Notes under the pieces: model-generated
What the model saw: only the letters and a program-made list of their open reading frames with translations
Database searches by the model: none
What the model was told of the DNA's origin: nothing
Source: Halomonas sp.
GTDB lineage: Bacteria; Pseudomonadota; Gammaproteobacteria; Pseudomonadales; Halomonadaceae
Reading direction: 5' to 3'
Length of the DNA stretch: 42,048 nucleotides
Assembly (NCBI GenBank): GCA_018401555.1
Contig: JAGYKP010000086.1
Coordinates: forward strand, 1-42,048
Program-made: the position numbers and the translations under genes
In this document: in pieces, positions 9,068 to 17,506 of the stretch
How positions within the stretch are numbered: the stretch's first letter is position 1
Layout: each line of letters begins with the position of its first letter

Positions 9068-9496
9068 TCAGCGCTCCCAGACCATCAGGGTCTCACTCTC
9101 GCCGGTAAGCGGTTCGACACGCTCCTCCACGGCGCGAAAGCCCAGCCGATGGTAGAAGGAGACCGCACGCACGTTGCGTGAGTAGACACACAGAGTCAGG
9201 CGCTCGTGGCCGGCCATGGCGTGGGCCATCAGCCGTGAACCGTGGCCATAGCTCTGCACTTCCGGGTCGATGAACAGCGCCTCGAGGTGGTCGCCGTTGA
9301 GGGCGGCGAAACCGATCACCCTGCCCTCGACTTCCAGCACCGCGACCTCCTCGGCTCGGGGCAGGTGCTCCCGCGCCATGGCCTCGGCGCGGGACGACCA
9401 GAACGCCTCGGGAATGAAGTCATGGGCACGGATCGAGGCACGTAGCCAGATATCGACCAGCCCGGGAATCTCCTCGGCGGTGGCGGGACGGATCAT
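9068..9496 (-). CDS. GNAT-family N-acetyltransferase (YiaC/YjaB-like)
   Basis: This 142-residue single-domain acetyltransferase resembles E. coli YiaC and YjaB. It begins MIRPATAEEIPGLVDIW and has LEALFIDPEVQSYGHGSRLM, the acetyl-CoA pyrophosphate loop, then SRNVRAVSFYHRLGFRAVEE, the typical C-terminal GNAT motif. I chose the ATG at 9496 because AAGGAG lies 7 bases upstream; the frame stays open for about 110 codons further without protein-like content. The substrate cannot be told from sequence; some relatives act on lysine residues of proteins. It is transcribed convergently with msrQ and divergently from the YajG-like gene. Confidence 0.85.
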   Translation of the reverse strand: MIRPATAEEIPGLVDIWLRASIRAHDFIPEAFWSSRAEAMAREHLPRAEEVAVLEVEGRVIGFAALNGDHLEALFIDPEVQSYGHGSRLMAHAMAGHERLTLCVYSRNVRAVSFYHRLGFRAVEERVEPLTGESETLMVWER

Positions 9497-9611
9497 GTCT
9501 CGGCTCCTTCGACGTATGACAACAGTGTAAGCGAGGAGGCGACGTCGTACCCTGAGCGAGTACCGGGCGCTATACTGCGCCCCGAACTCACCCTCGATAC
9601 GGGAGCTTTCC

Positions 9612-10202
9612 ATGCTGCGTCGACACTTTCTTCGCCTTTCCCTGGCCCTGGTCGCCACCGGCTGGCTGGCCGGCTGCGCCGCTCCCCAGACCCTGCAGCT
9701 TGACCCGAAACGCAGCGCCGAGGTACCGGTGACCGGCAGCGGCCAGACGATCACGGTGATCGCCGCGGACGGTCGCGACAGCGAGGTGATCGGCACCCGC
9801 ACCGGCAGCGCCATGTCCACCGCCACCATCACCGTCTACGCCCACGAACTGATGCCGCGACTGCAACGCGAGGCCGAGCGAGCGGTGCGCGAGATGGGCT
9901 TCGAACCCACCACCCAGCGCGCCGAAGGACGCCCCAGCCTGACCCTGACACTCGACCATCTGGGCTATGCACGCGGCCAGAGCCGCCCGGTGGTCGGCGA
10001 GGCTCGCATGGAGGCAGTGTTCGTCGCCGAGGCAGTCAATGGCGGCACGACCTACACCGGCACCTACACCTCGCGGCGCACCCAGAGCTTTGCCGTGCGC
10101 CCGGACCAGGAGGCCAATAGCCGGATGGTCAACGACCTGCTCTCCGACGGCCTGGACCGTGCCTTCCGGGATCCCGAACTGGGTCGCCTGCTGGCCCGCT
10201 GA
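9612..10202 (+). CDS. YajG-family lipoprotein
   Basis: The 196-residue product has a lipoprotein signal peptide: basic MLRRHFLRLSLALVATGW, then the lipobox LAGC, with the cysteine at about residue 21. No Asp follows the cysteine, consistent with outer-membrane sorting. The body resembles YajG, with alternating beta-strand-like sequence and TGTYTSRRTQSFAVRP. The molecular role of the family is unknown. A TATACT box at 9571-9576 lies about 35 bp upstream but lacks a good -35. GGGAG precedes the ATG. The gene is convergent with tpm, with an 18-bp gap. Confidence 0.8.
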   Translation: MLRRHFLRLSLALVATGWLAGCAAPQTLQLDPKRSAEVPVTGSGQTITVIAADGRDSEVIGTRTGSAMSTATITVYAHELMPRLQREAERAVREMGFEPTTQRAEGRPSLTLTLDHLGYARGQSRPVVGEARMEAVFVAEAVNGGTTYTGTYTSRRTQSFAVRPDQEANSRMVNDLLSDGLDRAFRDPELGRLLAR

Positions 10203-10219
10203 GCCTGGCCAGCTGAGGG

Positions 10220-10862
10220 TCAGTCGCTGGGGCCGCGGCGGACCATGGCCCAGACATGTTCCTGGAAACCGCTGCCCGGCTCCGGATCGCCCCGCTCCAG
10301 CAGGGTGATCCGGAAGTTGGGCTCGAACAGCTCGCGCACCTCCTCTTCCGACACGTGGAACGGCGGACCGGCCAGCTGCTCGCCGGCTGCCCGGTTGAGG
10401 CTGATGAACAGTCCCCTGGCCCCGGGCGGAATCAGCTGGGCCAGATGGAAGGCGTAGCGCTGACGGGTGGCGGGCGGCAGGGCGATCAGGGCGGCGCGAT
10501 CGTAGAAGGCGCCGATCTCGGCCGCCTGGGCGATATGGAAATGGAAGAAGTCGCCACACCAGAGTTCGACATTGCCCTGGCGGCATATCTCGAACCCCGC
10601 CTGGCGATAGCGAGACACGGGCTCGCCCCCCTCGTCGAGAAACTGCTCGACCGCCTGGGGCGCCAGCTCGATGCCCAGCACCGGGTGGTCGTGACGACCC
10701 AGCCAGCGCATGTCGTGGCTCTTCCCACATAGCGGCACCAGCACCTTGACGCCGGGCCGCACGCCCAGCAGCGGCCAGTGATGGCGCAGTGCGGGATGCG
10801 GCGCGTCACGATGGAAGCCGATGCGCCCCTCGCGCCAGCGCGCCAGCCCACTCGTTCTCCAT
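10220..10862 (-). CDS. tpm: Thiopurine S-methyltransferase (frameshifted near the start)
   Basis: Bacterial Tpm is a SAM-dependent methyltransferase, linked in some species to selenium or tellurium methylation. The conserved core is VLVPLCGKSHDMRWL (SAM-binding glycine loop), VLGIELAPQAVEQF and YDRAALIALPPATRQRYA. The N-terminus expected for the family can be read as MENEWLARWREGRIGFHRDA if one G is removed from TGGG near 10848. This start (ATG 10862) has GAGGGAGA just upstream. Without the correction only a shorter form from a GTG at 10762 would be made, lacking the substrate lid. I take the break as a sequencing error. Confidence 0.87.
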
Positions 10863-10884
10863 GTCTCCCTCTTCCTCCATGCGC

Positions 10885-11523
10885 TCAGAACCAGCGATCG
10901 CGCTTGCGGCGGCGACGCGGCAGGTGGGGGACGATCAGGCCGACCAGCAGGCCGGCACCGGCCACCCCACCGCCATACATGAAGTAGCGCATCAGCAGGT
11001 CCTGCTCCTGGGTATTGAGGCGCGCCTCGAGCTCACGCACGGCCTGCCGGGAGCGTTCCGCCTCGGCATCCAGCTCGTGATTGCGCGACTCCAGCTCGGC
11101 GACCCGGGCCTCGCGAACCTCGAGGGTCTCACGCAGCGCGGCGGTACGCTGCTCCCACTCCTCATCGATACCGTCGAGTTCGGCATCCAGCTCGGCCACC
11201 CGCTGCTCCAGCTCGGGCAGGCGCACCTGGGCGCTGGGGGCCTCCTGAATCTCGCGACTGAGCACCCAGACGTCGTCGCCACCGGGACCGCGGACACGGG
11301 TATAGTCGCCGCTGGTCTCCAGCCGCACGACCGGCTCGCCGGCGGTGAGGGTGCCAACGATGCGGTAGCCATCGGTGGGACCACTGCGCACATAGGTGGT
11401 CAGGGAGTCGGAGACCCAGACGGTATCGTTCTGTTCCTGGGCCGCCAGCGGCAGGGCCAGCAGGCCAAGTAGCGTACCCAGGCAGAGGCCCAGGCCGGTT
11501 CGTGTGCTGTGGTGTGTCGTCAT
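10885..11523 (-). CDS. SH3-domain coiled-coil membrane protein (TIGR04211/YgiM-like)
   Basis: The 212-residue protein has a signal peptide (about 1-28, ending LPLAAQ), then a bacterial SH3-like domain (about 30-95, TTYVRSGPTDGYRIVGTL). A long charged coiled coil follows (about 100-180, with ELEQRVAELDAELDGIDEEW). One membrane segment (GGGVAGAGLLVGLIVPHL) and a basic tail RRRRKRDRWF complete it. This order matches the TIGR04211/YgiM family: a periplasmic SH3 domain held off the inner membrane by a coiled coil. The function is unproven, though cell-envelope or peptidoglycan binding is plausible. I start at the ATG at 11523; upstream in-frame codons look non-coding. Confidence 0.82.
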   Translation of the reverse strand: MTTHHSTRTGLGLCLGTLLGLLALPLAAQEQNDTVWVSDSLTTYVRSGPTDGYRIVGTLTAGEPVVRLETSGDYTRVRGPGGDDVWVLSREIQEAPSAQVRLPELEQRVAELDAELDGIDEEWEQRTAALRETLEVREARVAELESRNHELDAEAERSRQAVRELEARLNTQEQDLLMRYFMYGGGVAGAGLLVGLIVPHLPRRRRKRDRWF

Positions 11524-11626
11524 GCCATGATCCTGACTGAAGCGTACTGACTGAAGCGGCGTGCCGGAAAACATCCTGGCCCTGGGGCGGTCGCATCCCG
11601 GATACCCGGCAACGACGCCGCAATGG

Positions 11627-11649
11627 TTATTCACAGCTCCTGTGGACAA
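11627..11649. promoter_or_regulatory. Inverted pair of DnaA-box-like sites
   Basis: TTATTCACA (11627-11635) fits the E. coli DnaA box consensus TTWTNCACA exactly. TGTGGACAA (11641-11649) is the reverse complement of TTGTCCACA, one base off consensus. They face each other across 5 bp in the 438-bp gap between the SH3 gene and miaB. The same gap holds a 6-bp inverted repeat at 11712-11728 (TGGTCA, 5 bp, TGACCA) and no gene I can support. Confidence 0.5.
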
Positions 11650-11813
11650 CCGGCGGGACAACCCGGGGAAAGTCGTCCGCTGGCAGCGCCACACCGCCGC
11701 TTTCGGGTTGCTGGTCATTACCTGACCAAGGCCCCACCCCGACGACCGGGTCCGCTAGGTTAGCATACTCGTCCTGACCAGGCGGCGGGCTGGTTCCACA
11801 CGGGCACGGCACG

Positions 11814-11819
11814 TATAAT
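11814..11819 (+). promoter_or_regulatory. Candidate -10 box for miaB
   Basis: A perfect TATAAT lies 142 bp upstream of the miaB ATG. The hexamer 17 bp further upstream is a poor -35 match. It implies a leader of about 135 nt. Confidence 0.45.
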
Positions 11820-11961
11820 AGTTGCCTGTTTTCAACGATGGCCCGGACGGCCACCGCCATCCCATTGCCGCGCCGCCGGCGCGTCCGCCGCCGTGAGTGT
11901 CGCGCATCCCTGAACCCACCGGTGACAGACGTCGGGCGCCTAGCGCCACGACCCAATCCTT

Positions 11962-13305
11962 ATGGCGAAGAAACTCTTCATCAAGACGCACGGCTGCCAG
12001 ATGAACGAGTACGATTCCGCGCGCATGGCGGATCTGCTCGGTGAATCTCACCAGCTCGAGCTCACCGACGACGAGCGCGATGCCGACGTCATCCTGCTCA
12101 ATACCTGCTCCATCCGCGAGAAGGCCCAGGAGAAGGTGTTCCACCAGCTGGGGCGCTGGAAAAAGCTCAAGGAGGCCAATCCCGACCTGGTGATCGGCGT
12201 GGGTGGCTGCGTGGCCAGCCAGGAGGGCGAGGCCCTGCGCAAGCGCGCGCCCCATGTCGACATGGTGTTCGGCCCCCAGACCCTGCACCGGGTGCCCTCC
12301 ATGCTCGACTCGCGACAGCAGGAGCAGATCTCGGTGGTCGACGTGACCTTCCCCGAGATCGAGAAGTTCGACCACCTGCCCAAGCCGAGCTCCGACGGCG
12401 CCACCGCCTTCGTCTCGGTCATGGAGGGCTGCTCCAAGTACTGCACCTTCTGCGTCGTGCCCTACACCCGCGGCGAGGAGGTCTCGCGGCCCTTCGAGGC
12501 GGTGATGGACGAGGTCATCCATCTGGCCGACCAGGGCGTGCGCGAGATCAACCTGCTCGGCCAGAACGTCAACGCCTACCGCGGCCTCAACCAGCTGGGC
12601 GACGAGATCGACCTGGCCGAGCTGATCAGTTGCGTGGCGGCGGTGGAGGGCATCGATCGCATCCGCTTCACCACCTCCCATCCCGTGGAATTCTCCGACA
12701 GCCTGATCGAGGCCTATGGCGAGATCCCCGAGCTGGTCAGCCACCTGCACCTGCCGGTACAGGCCGGCTCAGATCGGGTGCTGGCCGCCATGAAGCGCGG
12801 CCACGGCGTGGAGGAGTATGTCGAGAAGCTCGAGCGCATCCGCGCGCTGCGTCCCGATATCAGCTTCTCCTCGGACTTCATCATCGGCTTCCCCGGCGAG
12901 ACGGAAGAGGATTTCGAGGCCACCATGGACCTGATCCATCGCATCGGCTTCGATCACTCCTTCAGCTTCGTCTACTCGGCACGCCCCGGCACCCCGGCGG
13001 CCTCGCTCGAGGACGACACCCCGGAGGAGGTCAAGAAGCAGCGCCTGGCGATCCTCCAGGAGCGCATCAACCAGCAGACCATGCAGATCAGCCGGCGCAT
13101 GGTGGGCACCACCCAGCGCATCCTGGTCACCGGCTTCGCGCCGCGGGACCCGGGGCAGCTCTCTGGCCGCACCGAGAACAACCGGGCGGTCAACTTCCGT
13201 GCCCCCAACCCCACCGAGCTGATCGGCTACTTCGTCGACGTCGAGATCAGCGAGGCGCTGCCCAACTCCCTGCGCGGCGAGCTGGCCTCGCCGGAGATCT
13301 ACTGA
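11962..13305 (+). CDS. miaB: tRNA-2-methylthio-N6-dimethylallyladenosine synthase
   Basis: MiaB adds the methylthio group to i6A37 of tRNAs reading UNN codons. The intact 447-residue protein has the three N-terminal cluster cysteines, C12 (HGCQMN), C49 (LNTCSIRE) and C83 (GGCVASQ). The radical-SAM motif GCSKYCTFC places C157, C161 and C164. A C-terminal TRAM-like region binds RNA. No clear Shine-Dalgarno sequence precedes the ATG, which follows CCCAATCCTT; the start is fixed by family similarity ([15 protein letters not shown]). It begins the miaB-phoH-ybeY-corC-lnt block conserved in gammaproteobacteria. Confidence 0.97.
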   Translation: MAKKLFIKTHGCQMNEYDSARMADLLGESHQLELTDDERDADVILLNTCSIREKAQEKVFHQLGRWKKLKEANPDLVIGVGGCVASQEGEALRKRAPHVDMVFGPQTLHRVPSMLDSRQQEQISVVDVTFPEIEKFDHLPKPSSDGATAFVSVMEGCSKYCTFCVVPYTRGEEVSRPFEAVMDEVIHLADQGVREINLLGQNVNAYRGLNQLGDEIDLAELISCVAAVEGIDRIRFTTSHPVEFSDSLIEAYGEIPELVSHLHLPVQAGSDRVLAAMKRGHGVEEYVEKLERIRALRPDISFSSDFIIGFPGETEEDFEATMDLIHRIGFDHSFSFVYSARPGTPAASLEDDTPEEVKKQRLAILQERINQQTMQISRRMVGTTQRILVTGFAPRDPGQLSGRTENNRAVNFRAPNPTELIGYFVDVEISEALPNSLRGELASPEIY

Positions 13306-13388
13306 GAGTCCTGCTGTTCGGGGGCTAAGCCGGCGGCAGGCCTAGGCTCTAGCACCACAGTCCGGATGCGATGAGCCCTATCATGCAT

Positions 13389-13410
13389 TGCCCCGGCAAA
13401 CGCCGGGGCA
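13389..13410 (+). terminator. Strong hairpin between miaB and phoH
   Basis: A perfect 9-bp GC stem (13389-13397 with 13402-13410) closes an AAAC loop. No T tract follows, so it may be a weak terminator or attenuator, or may set the boundary between miaB and phoH transcripts. Confidence 0.45.
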
Positions 13411-13454
13411 GTAAGCTGAGCCTACACATTCATCATCCAGGGGACACGCCCGTC

Positions 13455-14548
13455 TTGAGCCAGCCAGCCTCCCAGGCCAACCGCATCATCACCCTGACCC
13501 TCGAGCCCAACGACCCGCGCCGCCTGGCCAACCTCTGCGGCCAGCGCGACGAGCACCTCAAGCTGGTGGAGTCGCGCCTGGGCATCACCCTGCGCAACCG
13601 CGGCAACATCTTCCAGCTGGCCGGGCCCATCCACCGGGTCAAGGCCGCCGCCAATGTGCTCGAGCACCTCTACCGCGAGACCGAGGCCAGCGACCTGGAG
13701 CCGGATACCGTGCACCTCTTCCTGCAGGAGTCCGGCCAGCAGGCGCTCGAGGAGGACGAGGGGGATGCCGACACAGCCGAGGTGCTGATCCGCACGCCGC
13801 GCACCCTGATCAAGCCCCGCGGCCTCAACCAGCAGGGCTATGTGCAGAGCATCCGCGCCCACGACATCAACTTCGGCATCGGCCCGGCGGGTACCGGCAA
13901 GACCTACCTGGCGGTAGCCGCGGCGGTGGAGGCCCTCAACCAGCAGGAGGTGCGCCGCATCCTGCTGGTGCGCCCGGCGGTGGAGGCCGGCGAGAAGCTC
14001 GGCTTCCTGCCCGGCGACCTGGCCCAGAAGATCGACCCCTACCTGCGCCCGCTCTACGACGCCCTCTACGAGATGATCGGCTTCGAGCAGGTGGCCAAGC
14101 TGATCGAGCGCCAGGTGATCGAGATCGCCCCGCTGGCCTACATGCGCGGGCGCACCCTCAACAACGCCTTCATCATCCTCGACGAGAGCCAGAACACCAC
14201 CCGCGAGCAGATGAAGATGTTCCTGACGCGTATCGGCTTCGGCTCCACCGCGGTGATCACCGGCGACGTCACCCAGGTCGACCTGCCCCGTGGCCAGAGC
14301 TCGGGGCTGATCCAGGTCCTCGAGGTGCTCAAGGGCACCTCCGGCATCGGCGTGACCCACTTCGCCGCCAAGGATGTGGTGCGCCACCCGCTGGTGCAGC
14401 GCATCATCGAGGCCTACGACAGCTTCGAGGCCGAGCAGGAGGCCGCCGAGCGCGCCGCAAGGAGGCCAGGAGCAGGAGCGCGAGGCCCTGCGTCAGAGAG
14501 CGTCAGGAACGCCTGGAGCGTCTCGACCGCGAGCGAGGCGAGTCATGA
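13455..14548 (+). CDS. ybeZ: PhoH-like ATPase YbeZ (C-terminus frameshifted)
   Basis: YbeZ is a PhoH-family P-loop ATPase that works with the RNase YbeY in rRNA processing. Walker A ([11 protein letters not shown]) and Walker B (IILDESQN) are clear, followed by [13 protein letters not shown] prefer the TTG at 13455 ([20 protein letters not shown]), which fits family N-termini; an in-frame ATG at 13371 would add 28 residues spanning the upstream hairpin. After EQEAAERAA near 14457 the frame breaks two or three times. Joining frames gives a charged tail ([11 protein letters not shown], then [14 protein letters not shown]) that ends in a TGA overlapping the ybeY ATG. Left uncorrected, the frame would read on into ybeY. 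The breaks are probably sequencing indels. Confidence 0.9.
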
Positions 14549-15033
14549 ACCAGCCCCGGGTCGACCGTCAGGTGGCCATCGCTGCCGAAGGGCTGCCAGG
14601 CCAGGCCGAGCTGGAGGCCTGGGTGGGTGCGGTGCTTTCCCGGCATGTGGTCGATGCCGACAGCGAGCTCAGCGTGCGCCTGGTCGACGCCGAGGAGAGC
14701 CAGGCACTGAACCGCGACTATCGCGGCAAGGACCGCCCCACCAACGTGCTCTCCTTCCCCTTCGAGAACCCGCCCGGCGTCAGCCTGCCGCTGCTCGGCG
14801 ACCTGGTGATCTGTCACCCGGTGGTGGCCGCCGAGGCCGCCGAGCAGGACAAGTCGCTGCACGATCACTACGCTCACATGGTGGTTCACGGTACCCTTCA
14901 CCTGCTCGGCCATGACCATCTCGAGGATGACGAGGCCGAGGCCATGGAGGCGCTGGAGCGCGAGATCCTGGCCGAACTGGGCATCGCCGACCCTTACCGG
15001 ACCGCACCCGAGGACGAGAGAACCGACTCATGA
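14545..15033 (+). CDS. ybeY: Endoribonuclease YbeY, rRNA maturation factor
   Basis: YbeY is a zinc-dependent endoribonuclease needed for 16S rRNA 3'-end maturation and 70S quality control. The intact 162-residue protein carries the metal motif [11 protein letters not shown], with His at about 115, 119 and 125, and the fold-defining [12 protein letters not shown]. Its ATG overlaps the reconstructed phoH stop, and its stop overlaps the corC start, so the three genes are translationally coupled. Confidence 0.96.
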   Translation: MNQPRVDRQVAIAAEGLPGQAELEAWVGAVLSRHVVDADSELSVRLVDAEESQALNRDYRGKDRPTNVLSFPFENPPGVSLPLLGDLVICHPVVAAEAAEQDKSLHDHYAHMVVHGTLHLLGHDHLEDDEAEAMEALEREILAELGIADPYRTAPEDERTDS

Positions 15034-15911
15034 GCGAAGACCGATCGAGTAGCCAGGGCAACCGCTCCTGGCTCGAGAAACTGCTGGGGGCGCTCTCCAG
15101 CGACAGCGACGAACCCAGCTCCCGGGACGAGCTGCTGGAGTTCCTGCGCCAGGCGGGGGGCCGCCTGAAGCTCGAGCAGGACGCCATGATGATCATCGAA
15201 GGCGCCCTCAAGATCAGTGACCAGCAGGTTCGCGAGGTGCTGATCCCGCGTTCCCAGGTCACCGCCATCGCCATGGACCAGCCCCTGGAGGAGTACCTGC
15301 CGGTCATCCTCGAGACCGGTCACTCGCGCTATCCGGTGATCGGCGAGAATCTCGACGAGGTGAATGGCATCCTGCTGGCCAAGGACCTCTTGCCGCTGCT
15401 GCGCAGCGGCCAGGAGAACGGCAGGCCCTTCCGCCTCGAGGAAGTGGTGCGCCCGGCCCTCTTCGTGCCGGAATCCAAGCGCCTCAACAGCCTGCTCAAG
15501 GAGTTCCAGAGCACCCACAACCATATGGCGATCGTGGTCGACGAGTACGGCGGGACCGCCGGCATCGTCACCATCGAGGATATCCTCGAAGAGATCGTCG
15601 GCGAGATCGAGGACGAGCACGACGCCGACGAGGAGGAGGATATTCGCGAGCTGGGCGAGGGACGCTATGCCATCCGCGCCCTGACACCCATCGAGGACTT
15701 CAACGAGCGCTTCGAGACCCACTTCTCCGACGAGGAGTTCGACACCCTCGGCGGCCTGGTGATGCAGCGCTTCGGCCACCTGCCCGCCCGCGGCGAGCAC
15801 GCCGTCATCGGCGGCTGGCGGTTCACGGTGCTCAACGCCGACAACCGCCGCATCCGACTGCTCGAGGCCGAGCCCTGCGACGAGGACGACGGCCTCGACG
15901 ACAACGACTGA
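15030..15911 (+). CDS. corC: CorC/YbeX CBS-domain protein
   Basis: CorC (YbeX) is linked to magnesium/cobalt efflux and to ribosome metabolism with YbeY. The 293-residue frame is intact. A pair of CBS domains spans about residues 65-190 ([18 protein letters not shown] and [20 protein letters not shown]). The CorC/HlyC C-terminal domain follows ([19 protein letters not shown]) and the protein ends in an acidic tail. It has no membrane segments, as expected for this class. The start ATG lies inside the ybeY stop (ATGA). Confidence 0.94.
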   Translation: MSEDRSSSQGNRSWLEKLLGALSSDSDEPSSRDELLEFLRQAGGRLKLEQDAMMIIEGALKISDQQVREVLIPRSQVTAIAMDQPLEEYLPVILETGHSRYPVIGENLDEVNGILLAKDLLPLLRSGQENGRPFRLEEVVRPALFVPESKRLNSLLKEFQSTHNHMAIVVDEYGGTAGIVTIEDILEEIVGEIEDEHDADEEEDIRELGEGRYAIRALTPIEDFNERFETHFSDEEFDTLGGLVMQRFGHLPARGEHAVIGGWRFTVLNADNRRIRLLEAEPCDEDDGLDDND

Positions 15912-15934
15912 CGCGCCTGCCACGGAGGGCCAAG

Positions 15935-17459
15935 ATGCCAGCGTTTCTCTCCCCCGCCGTCGGCTGCCTGCTGGCAGCCGCGGCGGGTATCCTCACCACG
16001 TTTACCGCCTCGCCCTTCGAGCTCTGGTGGCTGGGCCCTGTGGCCGCGGGGCTGGTCTACCTCGGCATCCACACCCTGACACCCGGCCAGGCCGCCCTGC
16101 GCGGCTGGAGCTACGGGCTCGGGCTGTTCGGGTCCGGTGCCTCCTGGGTCTATGTGTCGATCCACGACTACGGCTACACCGGCGTGCCCCTGGCGCTGCT
16201 CCTCACCGTGCTGTTCGTCGCCGGCCTGGCACTCTTCCCCGCCGTGACCCTGTGGCTCTACCGTCGCCTCACCGGCCCACGACTGGCCTGGCTCAGCTTC
16301 GCCGGCGCCTGGGTCCTCGGCGAGTGGCTGCGCACCTGGCTGTTCACCGGCTTTCCATGGCTGCTGCTGGGCACCTCCCAGGTCGACTCCCCGCTGGCCC
16401 CCTGGGCCCCGGTGGGCGGGGTCTACCTGCTCTCGCTGATCACCGCGCTGACCGGCAGCCTGGGGGTCGAGCTGCTGCGTCGCCGTTGGTGGGCCGCCCT
16501 TCCCATCGCCGCCGCCCTGTGGCTGGTGCCCCTGGCGCTGCCCGCCCAGTGGACGAGCCCCGCCGGCGAGGCCGCTGCGGGTGGCGCTGCTGCAGGGCAA
16601 CCTCGACCAGGCCATCAAGTGGACCGCCGAGGGCCAGCGCGAGGCCGCCAACCGCTACAGCGAGCTGACCCGCGCGCAGGACGATGACCCGGACCTGATC
16701 GTCTGGCCCGAGGCGGCGCTACCGATGTTCGAGCGCGAGGCGCGACCGATCCTCGAGCGGGTACAGTCCAACCTCGCTCCCGACACCGCCCTGCTCACCG
16801 GCATCCTGCAGCGCGACGGCGAGGGGCTCTACTACAACAGCGTGATCGGGCTGGGCGATGTCGAGGGCGAGTACCGCAAGACGCACCTGGTGCCGTTCGG
16901 TGAATACCTGCCCCTGGAGAGCCTGCTCGCCGGCACCATCGCCTTCTTCGACCTGCCGATGCCGGCGATGACACCGGGGCCGGAGGGCCAGGCGCCGCTG
17001 CGTGCCGCCGGCACCACCATCGGCAACGCCATCTGCTACGAGATCATCTACGCCGATCGGGTCGCGGCACAGGCGCGCCACGCGGCGCTGCTGCTGACGG
17101 TGTCCAACGACACCTGGTTCGGACGCTCCATCGGCCCCCTGCAGCACCTGCAGATGGCCCGCCTGCGCGCCCTGGAGAACGGCCGCCAGGTGATCCGCGC
17201 CACCAGCAACGGGGTCACCGCCATCATCGACGAGCGCGGCCGCATCACCGCCCGGGCGCCACAGTTCGAGATCGCCAGCCTCGCCGGCGAGGTGACCCCG
17301 ATGCAGGGCCTCACCCCCTTCACCCGCACCGGCAGCTGGCCCACCTGGCTGCTCGCCGCGCTGCTGGTATTGCCGGGGCTGCAACCGCGCCGCAAGCCCG
17401 TAAGCCCGCAAGCCGTGAGCCAGATCTTTGCGGGAAGAAAAGAAGCGCCCAGCCGATGA
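15935..17459 (+). CDS. lnt: Apolipoprotein N-acyltransferase (frameshifted)
   Basis: Lnt adds the third acyl chain to lipoproteins at the inner membrane, before Lol transport to the outer membrane. The first 215 or so residues hold several membrane helices. The C-terminal nitrilase domain carries Glu in IVWPEAALPMF, Lys in YRKTHLVPFGEYLP and Cys in GNAICYEIIYAD, the expected catalytic triad. The frame breaks at about 16570, where GAGGCCGCTG appears for GAGCCGCTG. Removing one G gives PAGEPLRVALLQGNLDQAIK and a 507-residue product, the normal size. The last residues are encoded by a short repeat tract, and the TGA stop lies in the loop of the terminator hairpin at 17441-17476. Confidence 0.94.
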
Positions 17460-17476
17460 GTCGGCTGGGCGCTTCT
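17441..17476. terminator. Bidirectional intrinsic terminator between lnt and phaC
   Basis: A perfect 16-bp stem (17441-17456 with 17461-17476) closes a TGAG loop that contains the lnt stop codon (17457-17459). On the leftward strand the stem is followed by TTTTCTT, a good terminator for phaC. On the rightward strand the tail is weaker (ACTTAC). Confidence 0.88.
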
Positions 17477-17478
17477 AC

Positions 17479-17506
17479 TTACAGCTTATAGCTTACAGCT
17501 TTAAGC
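17479..17506. repeat. Heptamer repeat at the phaC 3' end
   Basis: Four tandem 7-bp units, TTACAGC TTATAGC TTACAGC TTTAAGC, run up to and across the phaC stop. Read leftward they are variants of GTAAGCT, related to tracts at 17392-17421 and 37813-37834. Confidence 0.6.

Noticed and set aside
11627..11956. 109-codon leftward frame in the gap before miaB
   Set aside because: Composition is Arg/Gly-rich with no family match, and it overlaps the candidate promoter and DnaA-box region.
13371..13454. ATG start for phoH at 13371
   Set aside because: It would add 28 residues encoded across a strong hairpin, with no ribosome site. The TTG at 13455 fits the family N-terminus better, though this is not certain.
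14548..14915. Continuation of the phoH frame into ybeY
   Set aside because: Follows from indels in the phoH tail. YbeY has clear motifs in its own frame and a coupled start.
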